From: Didymella arachidicola
Lineage: Eukaryota > Ascomycota > Dothideomycetes > Pleosporales > Didymellaceae
Reading direction: 5' to 3'
Assembly: GCA_016630955.3 (NCBI GenBank)
Contig: CM050000.1
Span: forward strand, 1,178,001 to 1,242,000
DNA length: 64,000 bases
Part shown: positions 43,730-54,541 of the stretch, piece after piece
Position numbering within the stretch: the stretch's first letter is position 1
How the letters are laid out: each line of letters begins with the position of its first letter
Notes under the pieces: model-generated
What the model was told of the DNA's origin: nothing
The model's input: the letters and a program-made list of their open reading frames with translations, nothing else
The model's database searches: none
Program-made: the position numbers and the translations under genes

Positions 43730-45575
43730 TTAAGGCCAGGCAATTCTCCCAAGATTATCCAGCACGTGCTGAAGCTGTCGGTCTTTGGTCTCGCCCGCGT
43801 ACGCCACCGCTCGTTTATATACGTCATCACCAAATTGCCACTTGCGGTATTTGAGAACAAGTTCGACACACGTTCTATCAGTAGACTGTACAGCGAACGC
43901 TAAAAGGAAATGCTCGGTGTAGATGTTGTTACTGGAACGGCCAGGTTTCGTCCTCCTGACGCGAAGTTTGAGAAGATATTCGAGGACGTCCTCCCGGCCG
44001 CTGCGAGCTGCGATAGCCAGGGCACCGTGTCCATGGAAATCATCTTGGAAAGGATCAAAATCGTTGATATCAAGATACTCGGTGTCGTAGTCAGGTGTAA
44101 GCATGGCTATCATGTCCATGTGGCCACTGCGAGCTGCGTACCAGAAAGGCGTACGATAGAGGCCGTCCAGACGATTGAGCATATGCCTGTACCAACGTTG
44201 CGTAAGAAGCAAATACATGAGATTTATGTGTCCGTGACAGGCTGCAATATGCAGGAGCGAAAACTCATTCAGACATCCCAGATGTGGATCGGCGTAGATG
44301 TCTAACAGCGTTGTGATATCACCAACACGGCCTTGACGAGCCGCACCATGCAGAACAGTGCGGCCGAGTCTATCGGTATGGTTGATTTCTGATGAATTTA
44401 CGTTGATATGTCCTTGCTGACCACTTGACATGTAGAATTCGAAGCGGAGCGCGATGGCCTGTGGCTGAGTCACTTCGTACGATGAACAACTCGCGGTGCG
44501 CTGAGTCGGCCCTGCGTATATGGTTTGCCACTGATGAGGTACTCCAGCATCGCAGAGAATCTGAAAACCACATCGGCCAAGATAATCCGAACGTGGATCT
44601 CGTAGCACTTGTTTCGCGAAAGCTGTGCGTTGCAGGAGTATCTTTGGCGTGAACATTTGCCTTTGCGCGAATGTAGAAGGGACATCGATATGACCTTGGC
44701 ATAACAAGCTCTCGATGTCCAATGCAAACTGCTTCCTGAAGGCAGGCATTTTTGGTCTTTCATCCTTGGCGCAACACTGATCAAGTTGCATGACTTTGAT
44801 TTGCAGTATGTATGATAGACTGGTTTCGCTACACTGGGGCTGCGAAAAGCAAGTTATTACTTCGCTGATATCATTCAAGGAGACTGAATCGGCGCCCCAG
44901 GTAAACCGTTTGCTGAAGAGTGGATTTTCGATAGCGCGCAAAGCTTCCAAAGCCCGATTATAGACGGGTCCACGGCCGATGGCATCAGCTCGGGCCATGA
45001 CAACCCTAGAAATATGCTTGAGCTCGGCGAGGGCGATCTCCAGGACCGGTATGGAGTCTTCTTTCTGCTCGCGGTCAGAGTCACGAAGAGTTGGTTTCAC
45101 CATGTCAACAGCAAGCTCGACCATTTCCTCAATGGCCATGAGCAACAGAGCGTGCAAGCTGAGAAGCAGTATACTGAGCGACGTCAGCAGGATTTCTAGG
45201 TCAAGTTAGGGGTGTTGCTGCTTACGCTTCTTTAGAATGTATCATAGTACCCTGCATAGGTTGAGGAGCGATCATCGCAGGTAGCTGAACGTAGTCTGGA
45301 GGCTTGATACCCAAGGGGTTGCAGCTGGGCATTAGGAGCTGTGAATTCGGGTGCTCGGAAGTCTTTGACTGAAGCTGTTGTGTCTTTCGAGCTCTTGTCA
45401 ACAGCATTGGAGGTGAACAGAAACTTCCACGGAGTTGGCAACGTTTGCAAGGATGGGGATAGGGCTTTTCGGGGAAAAATTCACACTGTACAGCGTCAGT
45501 ACTGACACAAGAAGCGCAACTACGATGCATGTTTGAAGGCTTGCCTTCTGTTTGGCATCCCTGCAAAACTTGCAT
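43730..45575 (-). CDS. Zinc-cluster plus ankyrin-repeat protein
   Basis: Exons 45226-45575 and 43730-45173 give 597 aa. The 52-nt intron (donor GTAAGC, branch GCTGAC, acceptor CTCAG) keeps phase. Exon 1 carries six cysteines spaced C-x2-C-x7-C-x11-C-x2-C-x6-C (CASC, VQC, CKRC, SFC), close to the fungal Zn2Cys6 DNA-binding cluster, with a basic stretch following (RARKTQQLQ). Exon 2 is helical, then has about four ankyrin-type units: GRTVLHGAARQGRVGDITTLL, FSLLHIAACHGHINLMYLLL, RTPFWYAARSGHMDMIAML and HGALAIAARSGREDVLEYLL. Zinc cluster plus ankyrin repeats, without the usual fungal_trans domain, is an uncommon layout seen in some ascomycete regulators. ATGs at 45575 and 45530 both precede the cluster; I chose the longer. 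Confidence 0.7.
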
Positions 45576-45986
45576 TTCTCTTTGGATGCTTAAAACTGCC
45601 AAACGCGATACTTGCGATTTCCAGCTGTTGCTTAATTCTGCACTTGATGTCCCATCTTCCCCGGCGCGCGAGGTGTTACTCAATCGTTTTCGAGTCAGCC
45701 TCGACTACACTTTTCGAGCGATGCTGCAACCAATCACGCACTTAATTTGCCGTCCATGTGTAAAATTACAGTTCGGAACCGTTATGTCGTCAACCAAGCA
45801 GGATCACTGCCATTAAGACTTTGCTGTTATTATATAAAGTGATCTGAGCCGTGCTAAGAACTGAATCCCAGGCAATGCTCTCCTCAGAATTAAGCATTTC
45901 TTGCCATTAAGCCAGCAGAAGACTTACAAATCGTTTCGTCCATTTCAGTCACCACAAAAAAGCTATCGCTGTCTCGGAACGTAGCA
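45576..45986. other. Intergenic, no gene seen
   Basis: About 400 bp upstream of the zinc-cluster/ankyrin gene. The frame continues open upstream of the chosen ATG to 45683 but without an ATG. No other feature. Confidence 0.35.
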
Positions 45987-46250
45987 ATGCTGCTACGCAC
46001 TAGTCCGGTACCTCTTCACACAACCGAAAACGTTGGGCACGTGGCTACCAGAGGTTCGAATGCCAACCTTGAAGTCCTATAGACGTTATTCGCCGGCCTC
46101 TCCGTGTTGATCGGTGCTTTTGCCCTTGTCATAGGGCTTCTTCAAGTACGCTGGTACTGGCGACTCAATGTGTACCCAGCAGCAGCTGAGGCCTTCGAAA
46201 TGGAAGCAGTTTTACCATATGTAAACGATGATTCCTGGCCAACAAAATGA
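45987..46250 (+). pseudogene. Small membrane-protein frame interrupted by one TAG
   Basis: An 88-codon frame from ATG 45987 to TGA 46250, broken by a single TAG at 46080-46082. After the TAG comes a clear membrane helix (LFAGLSVLIGAFALVIGLLQV) followed by RWYWRLNVYP and a hydrophilic end. Before it come 31 polar residues. The TAG could come from a CAG by C-to-T change, or could be the AG of an intron acceptor (CCTATAG) in a gene whose first exon I cannot place. Possible decayed small membrane protein; function unknown. Confidence 0.3.
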
Positions 46251-47056
46251 TTCGCTGATTTTGGCACAGCTAGGCACATGAGCAGTACGAAGCGAATGGT
46301 TCACACTGAGACCATTGTTAGCATGAGGGTCAGTGCGGAAGAGAATGCTCTTGGATTTGGCATGAGCATACGGGGTACCTGGGCGGCATAGGCTGTCAAA
46401 TGGAAACACTCAGAAGCTGGCTGTAATAAGAGATGTCGGCAGTTACATCATTGCGAAACCAAATTGAGCTGTGTACCCTCCAGACTTGTCTGAATAGCCG
46501 GACTTCTGTACAGGCACTATGGAAGCCTGACGAGGGCTGGTAACTGTGCAAAGGAGGCTCTCGGATCTTGAGCTTGTCGAGATCCTGTGAATGGTCCTTG
46601 TACAATGCGACTGAAGTCTTCCTCCAGTCGCACCCATATATGTAGACATGGTGGAACATGATGAAGAGTATGTGAGCTCGGTAAGACGGCAAGCTTCGAT
46701 GGACCTCGGAATAAGGGCATCTTCAGCGGCGTGCTTTAGACTGCAGAGGTATGAGCACGCCTCTAGACTCAGCATTGCCGGGACTTGAAAGGGAGCACAT
46801 CGACGAAAGACATGTGCTAAGGGCCGAATCAGAGGAAGTAGATGGCGAGGCAAAATGATGGTGGGGTTGGTCGAGATGCAGGGTCGCGCTTTCCAAAAGC
46901 TTGTGCAGTAGCCCCGCTACACCCTGTCTGACGTAGTGGCCTAGTCCAAGCTTCCGAACCAGGAACCAGGAAGGCACATTCCACGCGGACGTCACGATCC
47001 GACATGTTGCGCGACTCACTCTCAAGGGGCTAACACAGGATACCTCACGCCTCGCA
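46251..47056. other. Intergenic, no gene seen
   Basis: About 800 bp upstream of the PTEN-like gene. Minus-strand frames at 46396-46853 do not look like protein. The last bases before 47057 form the short leader of the phosphatase gene. Confidence 0.35.
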
Positions 47057-48978
47057 ATGGTATGCGCCTGTCATCGGGAGCGCTCCGTAATAAAAAGCTG
47101 ACAGAACCAGGCTTCAATACTGCGGCAGATTGTCGCTGGCCCCCGTGCGCGGCACGCTGAAGCTGGCCTTGACCTATGCTATGTCACAGACAACAGTAGA
47201 GACCCCAGCCCTACAAATCCTCACAACTCTGACCACCGTTAGTCATCGCCACATCGGGTCCAAGCGGCACATACCCTCAGCGCGCATACCGAAATCCTCT
47301 CGACTCCCTTGTAAAGTTCCTCGACTCGAAACATGGCGAAGACTGGGCAATATGGGAGTTCCGTGCAGAAGGCACTGGCTATCCAGACAGCGAGGTATAC
47401 AACCGTGTATATCACTATCCCTTTCCAGACCATCATCCGCCACCTTTCGCCCTCATCCCCAACATCATGGCTAGCATGCGCAACTGGCTGAAGGCCAAAG
47501 ATGGGCGTGTAGTTGTTGTGCATTGCAAAGCCGGTAAGGGCAGATCAGGTACCGCCAGCTGCAGTTACCTGATGAGCGAAGAAGGTTGGCCAATGGAGAA
47601 GGCTCTACAGCGATTCACAGAGCGGCGCATGAGGCCAGGCATGGGATACAAGGGTGTCAGTATTCCGAGTCAGCTGCGGTGGCTTACATACGTCGATCGC
47701 TGGACAAAGAACGGAAAGATGTACGTCGAAAGGCAGGTTGAGATCTTGGAAGTCCATTGCTGGGGACTGCGGGATGGCGTGAAAATCCAGATCGAAAGCT
47801 TCGTTGAGGACGGCAAGCTGATTAAGAATTTCCACACATTCACCAAAGAGGAGCGGGAGGTCGTGAGAGGTGAAGTCAAGACCACGGGCATGGCGCAGGC
47901 CGTACATGAGGTTATGTACAAAAATGGCTTGGCTGGGTCATCTGGCAAGGCGAACGCGCAGGTAGACGGCAAGAGCGATCCCAAGACCGCCAGCAGATCG
48001 TCGTTGGAGTTCCCACGAAATGCAAACGGCACCGCGACACCGAGGGAAAACTCTAAAGAGAGTCTTACGCCGGGCACTGGCGACGTCGTCTTTCGACCAT
48101 CAAAACGCGTTGTACTACCTACGAACGACATCAACATCGACGTCGAGCGCCGCAACAAAGCTGCTTTCGACCTTACAATGGTCACCGCAGTCGCGCACGT
48201 GTGGTTCAATACCTTCTTTGAGGGTAACGGCGCGGAGAAGAATGGCACAGCAGATGCATCGGGCGTCTTCGAGATCGACTGGGACGCAATGGATGGCATC
48301 AAAGGCTCGTCTCGCAAGGGCACACAAGCCTTCGAGCGCATTGCAGTTGTCTGGCGGGCACTCAGCGCGGAGGAGGGACGGCCCGGTGTTGTCATCACAG
48401 AACCCAAGGAGGGCGAAGAGGTACGGCAGACGGGACCGACTGACTGGAAAGGCACCAAAGGTGTCGAGCCGAGCGAAGGTAAGGATCTCGGTTTGCGGTC
48501 CTCCAGTCCAGACGATTCGGAGCTCGACGTTAGCCAAACAGAAGCCATCAAAAGCGCAAACGAACGAAACAAGACTACTGTTCCGGTGCCTGGTCGCAAG
48601 GGCAGTGACGCCAGCGACGACAGCGATACAAAGGATGTTCGATCTCACGGGCCCAACGGCGAGGAGGTTTTAAAATACCCAATATCGACAAGAACAAGCA
48701 TGGAAGCCAGCAACAAGAAGACACCTTCGCAGGCAACGGCTTCAGAGCCCGCAATACCAGGTCAGACGGACGGCGCGGTGGCGATGAGTTCAAGGCCTAC
48801 CTCTAGAGAATCGCATAGAGGCACACGGCACGTCGAAAAGCTGATCGACAACGTCAAATACCATGTATCCGGGGCTGCATCAACAAGTGAACTACCTGAC
48901 GGCTTACCTGAGAGCGAGATGAAGAACGCCAAGGAACATCAGCTGGGGCATCTGGGAAAGAGCAAACTGTCGAATTGA
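47057..48978 (+). CDS. PTEN-type phosphoinositide 3-phosphatase
   Basis: A dual-specificity/PI(3,4,5)P3 3-phosphatase of the PTEN family (Tep1-like), 607 aa. Coding exons are 47057-47059 (the ATG alone), 47111-47195 and 47243-48978. The first intron (47060-47110) has donor GTATGC, a GCTGAC branch and acceptor CCAG; the second (47196-47242) has donor GTAGAG and acceptor GTTAG. Residues 2 onward read ASILRQIVAGPRARHAEAGL and DLCYVTDNIIATSGP, the canonical PTEN N-terminus. The P-loop HCKAGKGRSGT puts the catalytic Cys at residue 124, the same number as in human PTEN. A C2-like region follows (RQVEILEVHCWGL, VKIQIESF, AHVWFNTFFEG). The long tail is Ser/Thr/Lys-rich and probably disordered. A start at an internal ATG would lose the N-terminal binding motif. 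Confidence 0.9.
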
Positions 48979-50388
48979 AGCGTGTCGGTGCGGCTCAACC
49001 AGAAGACCACGGAACTTGGAAACTGGATTCTACAGAATGAGGCATTGGTGGCGAGAGACCCAGCGAAAGTGCTGTGGCAGAATGAACCAGCGTATCAGGA
49101 AGGTGCACGAAGCACCCGTACAGGTGCTGCAGCATGCACGATGCATACAGGAGACACTACGCACGTGGCTATATGCACAGAAGCAAATTTCGCTATACTA
49201 TAGCTGTGAACGGGCTAATTTGCCGTTGCTTTAATATGCCAGTCAAGAAGCGAAGCCGGAATCTAGAATGGGTTGATTCTGTATAATTTGACCTTCTAGT
49301 ACGCTTCGAATGGGCTGTGAACCGTTGAAGTCTCGAAAGTGAGGCGGACAGCAACACGCAACTGCTGTCAGCGCTTGATAGCCCCCTGCTCGTTTCGGGT
49401 GATTAGCGGCTCTGGGAGCGCAACTGTGACCACTGGCTGCGACAACAAGTACTCTGTGCAACCATCAACCGCATCGGTCATCATCTCGAAACGGTATGCC
49501 GTCAGCCAGACGAGCCGCCACACTAACACATGTAGCATGCGCATACGTGACGCCCAGAGCACCTGCGCTCGCGACGCAACGATCCCGGTTCAACGACCCC
49601 GGCGCTTGCCGCCCGCTGTGCTCGAGATAGAGGGATATAAGAGAAGGCTCGTTGCTCCGTCGAGATGCGCTTGAACACCGGAAAACAGTCGCAAACTCGA
49701 ATGCACTCTGGAGTTTTTGCATGTCCAACCTCGGGGAGCGCGAACCTATCAACTGCACGATCGCCCATCCCGCAAGGCTGCGAGGCGTCGACGAGCAGTC
49801 CGGACACGCAACTTCACCAGATTCGCCCCCCTTTCTCACCGGTCGCCTTGTATATCTCCTCGTATATCTTTCATTCGACAATAACCGGCCAGTATACTTC
49901 GTTGATGCATAGCTTCGTATGCCTTGCAGCTGTTGCCTACTTTCCGCGTCTGTGCTGACGTTTGATTTGTATGCACTCCAATGAGGCTCCGCCTCACCAC
50001 GCTATTTGAATGCACTGACAGGCAGGGTAAGAGGTTTCATGAGCTTTCAACAGTGCTTCCTCTGCTGGTCAAGCTTCGCTTAAATCTTTCACCAGTATAA
50101 AGGGTCCCTGCAGATTAGTGCCTGTTTCGATCCATCGGTAACTTCCCGATACATTCTGCCGGCCTCAAGTATCAAAAAATTACAGGGCGAGCTTTCTGCA
50201 TGAATATCTATGTGAAAGTATCCTCGGTGATTGTGGAGTAAAGGTACGTTTGGATAGCTGCCGCTCCATCTTCGAGAGTTTCACACTACCCCGTGTATTT
50301 CATCTGAACACTATGCTAAGCCTTTCGAAGCGATAATACCGGCATCTCAGGCGTCTACCTGTCCAAAATACTGCCGATTCCAGTCTTC
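48979..50388. other. Intergenic, 1.4 kb, no gene seen
   Basis: Between two same-strand genes. Minus-strand frames at 49465-49881 and others do not have protein-like composition or splice partners. No repeats or RNA genes noticed. Confidence 0.4.
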
Positions 50389-53300
50389 ATGAGTAGATCA
50401 GAAAGCGCGGAGTCAACTCCAAAGATTCTCCCTCTTCCGCCACAAGCGAACAACAACGCGCCAGAAATCTCAGACTCATCACTCGTCATTTTACCGACTC
50501 CGTCGGTGTCATCAGATTTGGATCACATCTCTATCGACAGCAGCGCCAGCATGGATTGCATCCAAGACGAAGATAAGGCACAGAATGTTGAGGCGACACC
50601 AAAAGCAGAGCCAGAGAAGACAGTCTTGCCGACGCCACCGACGCCACCAGCCTCGGACACGGCAAATGGCGAGCCCAAGACCAGCGCGCCTGCGAAGAAG
50701 TTGAAGTCCAAACAGAGTAGGCAGAAGAAGAAGGCAAAAAAATCCAAGAATGACGCTGTCGATTCTTCTGCTTCTGACGATAGTGACGTACACAGCGAGT
50801 CCGACGGGAGCTCCGAAGATGAGAAAGAGAAGCGTAAAAAGAAAAGGAGGGCGGCTCTTAAGAAAGCTGCAGCCAAAAAAAGAGCACTGAAGGAACAGGC
50901 GAGGAAGAGCAAGAGTAAGAGTACGAAGAAAGCCAAGAAGGCAGATTCAAGTGACGGCTCTGGCGACAACAGTACCAGTGACTCCTCGGACTCAATTGGA
51001 AGCTTGACCTCCGACTCAGACTCAGACTCAGGAGATGCAAAGAAGAAGAGTCGACGCAAGGCCAAAGCCAAGGCTAAGTCAAGGAAGATGAGCAATAAGG
51101 CCAGCATTTCCAGCGAGGACAGCGATTCATCAACCTTAAGCTCTTCCAACTCCTCCAGCAGTGACTCTGACACTGACTCTGATGATGCTAAGGCGAAGCG
51201 CAAGCGTGCCGCAGCCAAGCGCAAAGCCAAGAAGCCTATTGAGGATGATGGTGTTGTCTCCGATGGTCCAGTCACTGTTCACACCACTGATGACACTACT
51301 CCCCCTCTTCCTCACGACGATCTTGACACGCAGGTGACGAAGGTGAGCGCGATTCTGCAAAGGCTCAAGTTGCAACAACTCGCTGTCGCGAATGCCGTAA
51401 CTGCGGGTGTCACTCCTCCCGTACCCAAAATACCAGCGAAAAAGAACGCGCATGAGTTTAAACGTGTCGATCAGGTGTGGGACACGAAGCTGCGCGACTA
51501 CAAACTTATTGAAAGCACGGCTGAGCAGAAGGACGAGTTCGAGTGTGTATTCACCGTTCGACGGCGCTTCGACTGGGAGGGGAAATTGCGTGATACGCTT
51601 GTTGACATCAAGTCTAAAGCATTGAGAGGTGTACTTCAGGAGGTATTGAAAGAGTGCAAGTGTGTTAGCCTTGTCGAAGACATACCCGAGATCGATCCTC
51701 ATATCCTCTACCACTATTACGATGAGATCAAGACGTTTGTAAAGAAGACTCTGAAGCCAAAGCTCAAGCGCAGAAAGAAGACCAAGGACCAGAAGCTGCT
51801 CGCACATCAGATTGCTCAATGCAAGCTACTCATCGGCTATGTCGATGAGGACTTTGCCGCGACTCGCAAAGCGTTGAAACCGTTACTGAAAGCCGGCACG
51901 ATCACTTACGAGTTGACTTGGGCTCTTTTTAAGCCAAACACTATCGTGTACACGCCCACATATGGCAACAAAGAGGATCCCAGATGTTTCCGAGTGGAAC
52001 AATGCTCTGAGTACGAGAGCTGGCTCAGTGGCGCAAAGTCTTGCTGTATCGATGGCAAGTATCTCGAGTACGATGGCCAGACATTCGGCCTGGGTGATCA
52101 TGAGGCCGAAATCAAGTCCTTCAAGGGTCACAGGAAGATCACTAGTCTGGTGGCGTACCCGCTGAAGTACCACAAGGATCCCAGGGTAAGTCTGACCCCA
52201 CCTCCTGATACGATTGTACAATGCTGACTGATCAAAAGGGCATCAAAGCTCTTTTGATCGAGCGAGGCAAGAAATTCGTCGCACTCCAAGGCATGAATTA
52301 CCGTTTGCAGAAAGGTATCGCATATCAAAAAGTCAAGAACATGATTGCCAAGTACAATATAAACGGCCGCATTATGATCGATCCTGCGATCTTCCGTCGC
52401 ATCCAGCCAAACTATCCGCTCTCCTACATCAGGCCCGATGAGCTCAACCGAGAGGACGAGGAGGCTGAGCAAGAGATGAGTGGCAGCTGTTGCGCCTCGA
52501 GTGACGGTGACGAAGACTCGTCAGAGAGCGAGAAGCCTGACAGGGACCCGATGCGAATAGTGATGTGGAAAGACAGCAAAGGCAAGAAACATCCCATCCA
52601 GGTATCCCAGAGCACGATTGATACCGAGAACGGTGTAGGCAACAGCGAGACCACCAAGCTGGAAGTCGACGATGAGGGTAACATGTCCAACCATATCTTC
52701 ACTGAAGAAGAACTCCTCATCGCTTCTCCTGTTGTACTTGGCTTTGCCTTCTCCGAGAAGCTTTGGCTGGAGTTCTCGCTTTCTGGCATCGAGGAGATCC
52801 AATGGAACGCCGAAGCCTTCGAATCACTCGTCCTGCCGGACAAGATCAAGTCCAACCTCAAGGGACTAGTCTCTTCGCATCGCTTCAATGCCGCCCGCAC
52901 GATTGACGATGTCATCCAAGGTAAAGGTAAGGGACTCAATGTCGTGCTCCACGGTCCACCGGGAGTCGGCAAGACACTCACTGGGGAGTCAATTGCAGAG
53001 TACCTCAAGTGTCCGCTATACGCTGTTTCGGCTGGTGAGCTCGGCACCAACTCAGGCAGCCTTGAGCGTGACCTGAACCGCATCATGGACATCACCCACT
53101 CCTGGGGCGCCATTCTGCTGCTGGACGAAGCTGACGTCTTTCTTGAGGCACGGATGCCGCACGACATCCATCGCAATAGTCTGGTCTCTGTGTTCCTCAG
53201 ACTCACAGAGTACTACCAGGGAATCTTGTTCTTGACTACGAATCGTGTCGAGACTTTCGACGAGGCTTTCCAGAGCAGAATTCATATGGGCATCCGCTAC

Positions 53301-53680
53301 GATCATCTTAAGCCTGCTGCGAGGAAGAAGATTTGGCAGCACCACGTCAGCAAAGTGGAGAGGATGGCTGTTTTTGAGAGTGAGAATGGGAAAGTCAAGC
53401 AGAAAGTTAAGACCTTTACAGACGACGACTACAATGAGTTGGCGAAGAAGAACATGAATGGTCGACAGGTATGCGCTCTCATGAGATTAGTGTGTCTAGG
53501 CTCTGCTAACATTATGCGCAGATCAAGAACACTGTTAAGACTGGCCAATCGATCGCGCTGTCTGAGAAGGCAATGTTCAGTATGGAGCACCTCAAGCGCG
53601 TGTTGGAGGTCGCTCAGGCTTTCGAGGACGATATGCGTGGCGGCAAAGGCTATCGTGATGCTATGCAGCACTACACCTGA
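50389..53680 (+). CDS. AAA+ ATPase with Lys/Ser-rich N-terminal tail
   Basis: Exons 50389-52185, 52239-53468 and 53522-53680 give 1061 aa. Introns of 53 nt each have donors GTAAGT and GTATGC and acceptors AAAAG and GCGCAG, both phase 0. Residues 1-300 are low complexity: Asp/Ser/Lys tracts with many casein-kinase-type acidic Ser runs and KKKK-type nuclear signals. Residues 350-650 form a globular middle part (ECVFTVRRRFDWEGKLRDTL, YGNKEDPRCFRVEQCSEY) like the N-terminal domain of fungal AAA proteins of unknown role. The AAA module has Walker A GPPGVGKT at about residue 838, Walker B ILLLDEAD (Asp895, Glu896), sensor 1 LFLTTNRVETFD and the arginine-finger region FQSRIHMGIRY, so ATP hydrolysis should be intact. 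A nuclear remodelling or chaperone role is inference only. Confidence 0.85.
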
Positions 53681-54541
53681 GCTGCGCATCTGCAGTTGCG
53701 GTGACCATTCAACCCCGGGTGTGACTACAAGGGGTCAAACGGAAGATTGATGGCGATCTCTTTTATGCCTGGTGGTGGTGCGAGAGATCACAGCTGAGGA
53801 AAGAGCCCTAGGTCAAGATGTGTGGAATCACAAGACTGAAGGACATCGGCAAACAATACGGGTGTTTGGAATCTACTACGTGCAACAACGTCTCTCAGCT
53901 CGATCAATATATATATACGTTTCGGAAAACCACCAGATGCGAGATCACAAGTGGCTGGAAACGCCTTGAGGAGGATGCAGCTTTTTGGATCCCGGACATG
54001 CTCGTGATGAAAGACGTCCATGCTTGTCGCCCTAGCGTCTACCGTCTTTTTAGCCCGCATCCAGTCAACCAACTGTCATGCATTCGTCATCGACTACATC
54101 CCGTCCCTCATCGACTACATCCCGTCCCTCATCGACTACATCCCGTCCCTCATCGATTACATGCCATCCCTCATCACACCCATAATGTCTGCGGCCCACT
54201 TGATTCATGACGAAGCACGATGAGCCAGAATAATGACTTGCACTTCTATTTCTAGTGCCTGAAAATCGGTCTTGACAACCGCTAGCGGCTGAGCACCCAT
54301 CACCATTGTTCTAGACCCTCACCCGCCTTGGCGGTGGCTGGATCTCCCCGCGAAAATCCCCGCTCCGTACTCGGAAACCCTTTGGGGCTCATGGAAACAA
54401 CATCACCTCACTTATTCCCGTTACATTGCACAACGCCGTCGCGTCACATCCATGCAGCATCGGTTAGATCGCCTTCGACTTCTCATCTGATAACATTCCT
54501 GGAACAACCAGGTATTGAAGGCGGCCGAGTGCGCCGAGCGC
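53681..54541. other. Intergenic with a 21-bp minisatellite
   Basis: About 860 bp between the AAA gene and the transcription factor gene. It holds the tandem repeat at 54088-54171. A 130-codon frame (53818-54210) runs through it and translates the repeat as a 7-residue unit, but has no other coding support. Confidence 0.4.
54088..54171. repeat. 21-bp minisatellite, four copies
   Basis: Unit CATCGACTACATCCCGTCCCT occurs three times perfectly (54088, 54109, 54130) and a fourth time with three substitutions (54151-54171). The period is a multiple of three and frames stay open through it, but no gene is established around it. Such arrays vary in copy number between strains. Confidence 0.85.

Noticed and set aside
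50523..51275. 250-codon Leu/Ser-rich minus-strand frame resembling a membrane protein
   Set aside because: Complement of the Lys/Ser-rich tract of the AAA ATPase; the hydrophobicity is a by-product of AAG/GAG codons read antisense.
53818..54210. 130-codon frame through the 21-bp repeat
   Set aside because: Kept open by the repeat period; no splice signals, domain or composition support a gene.
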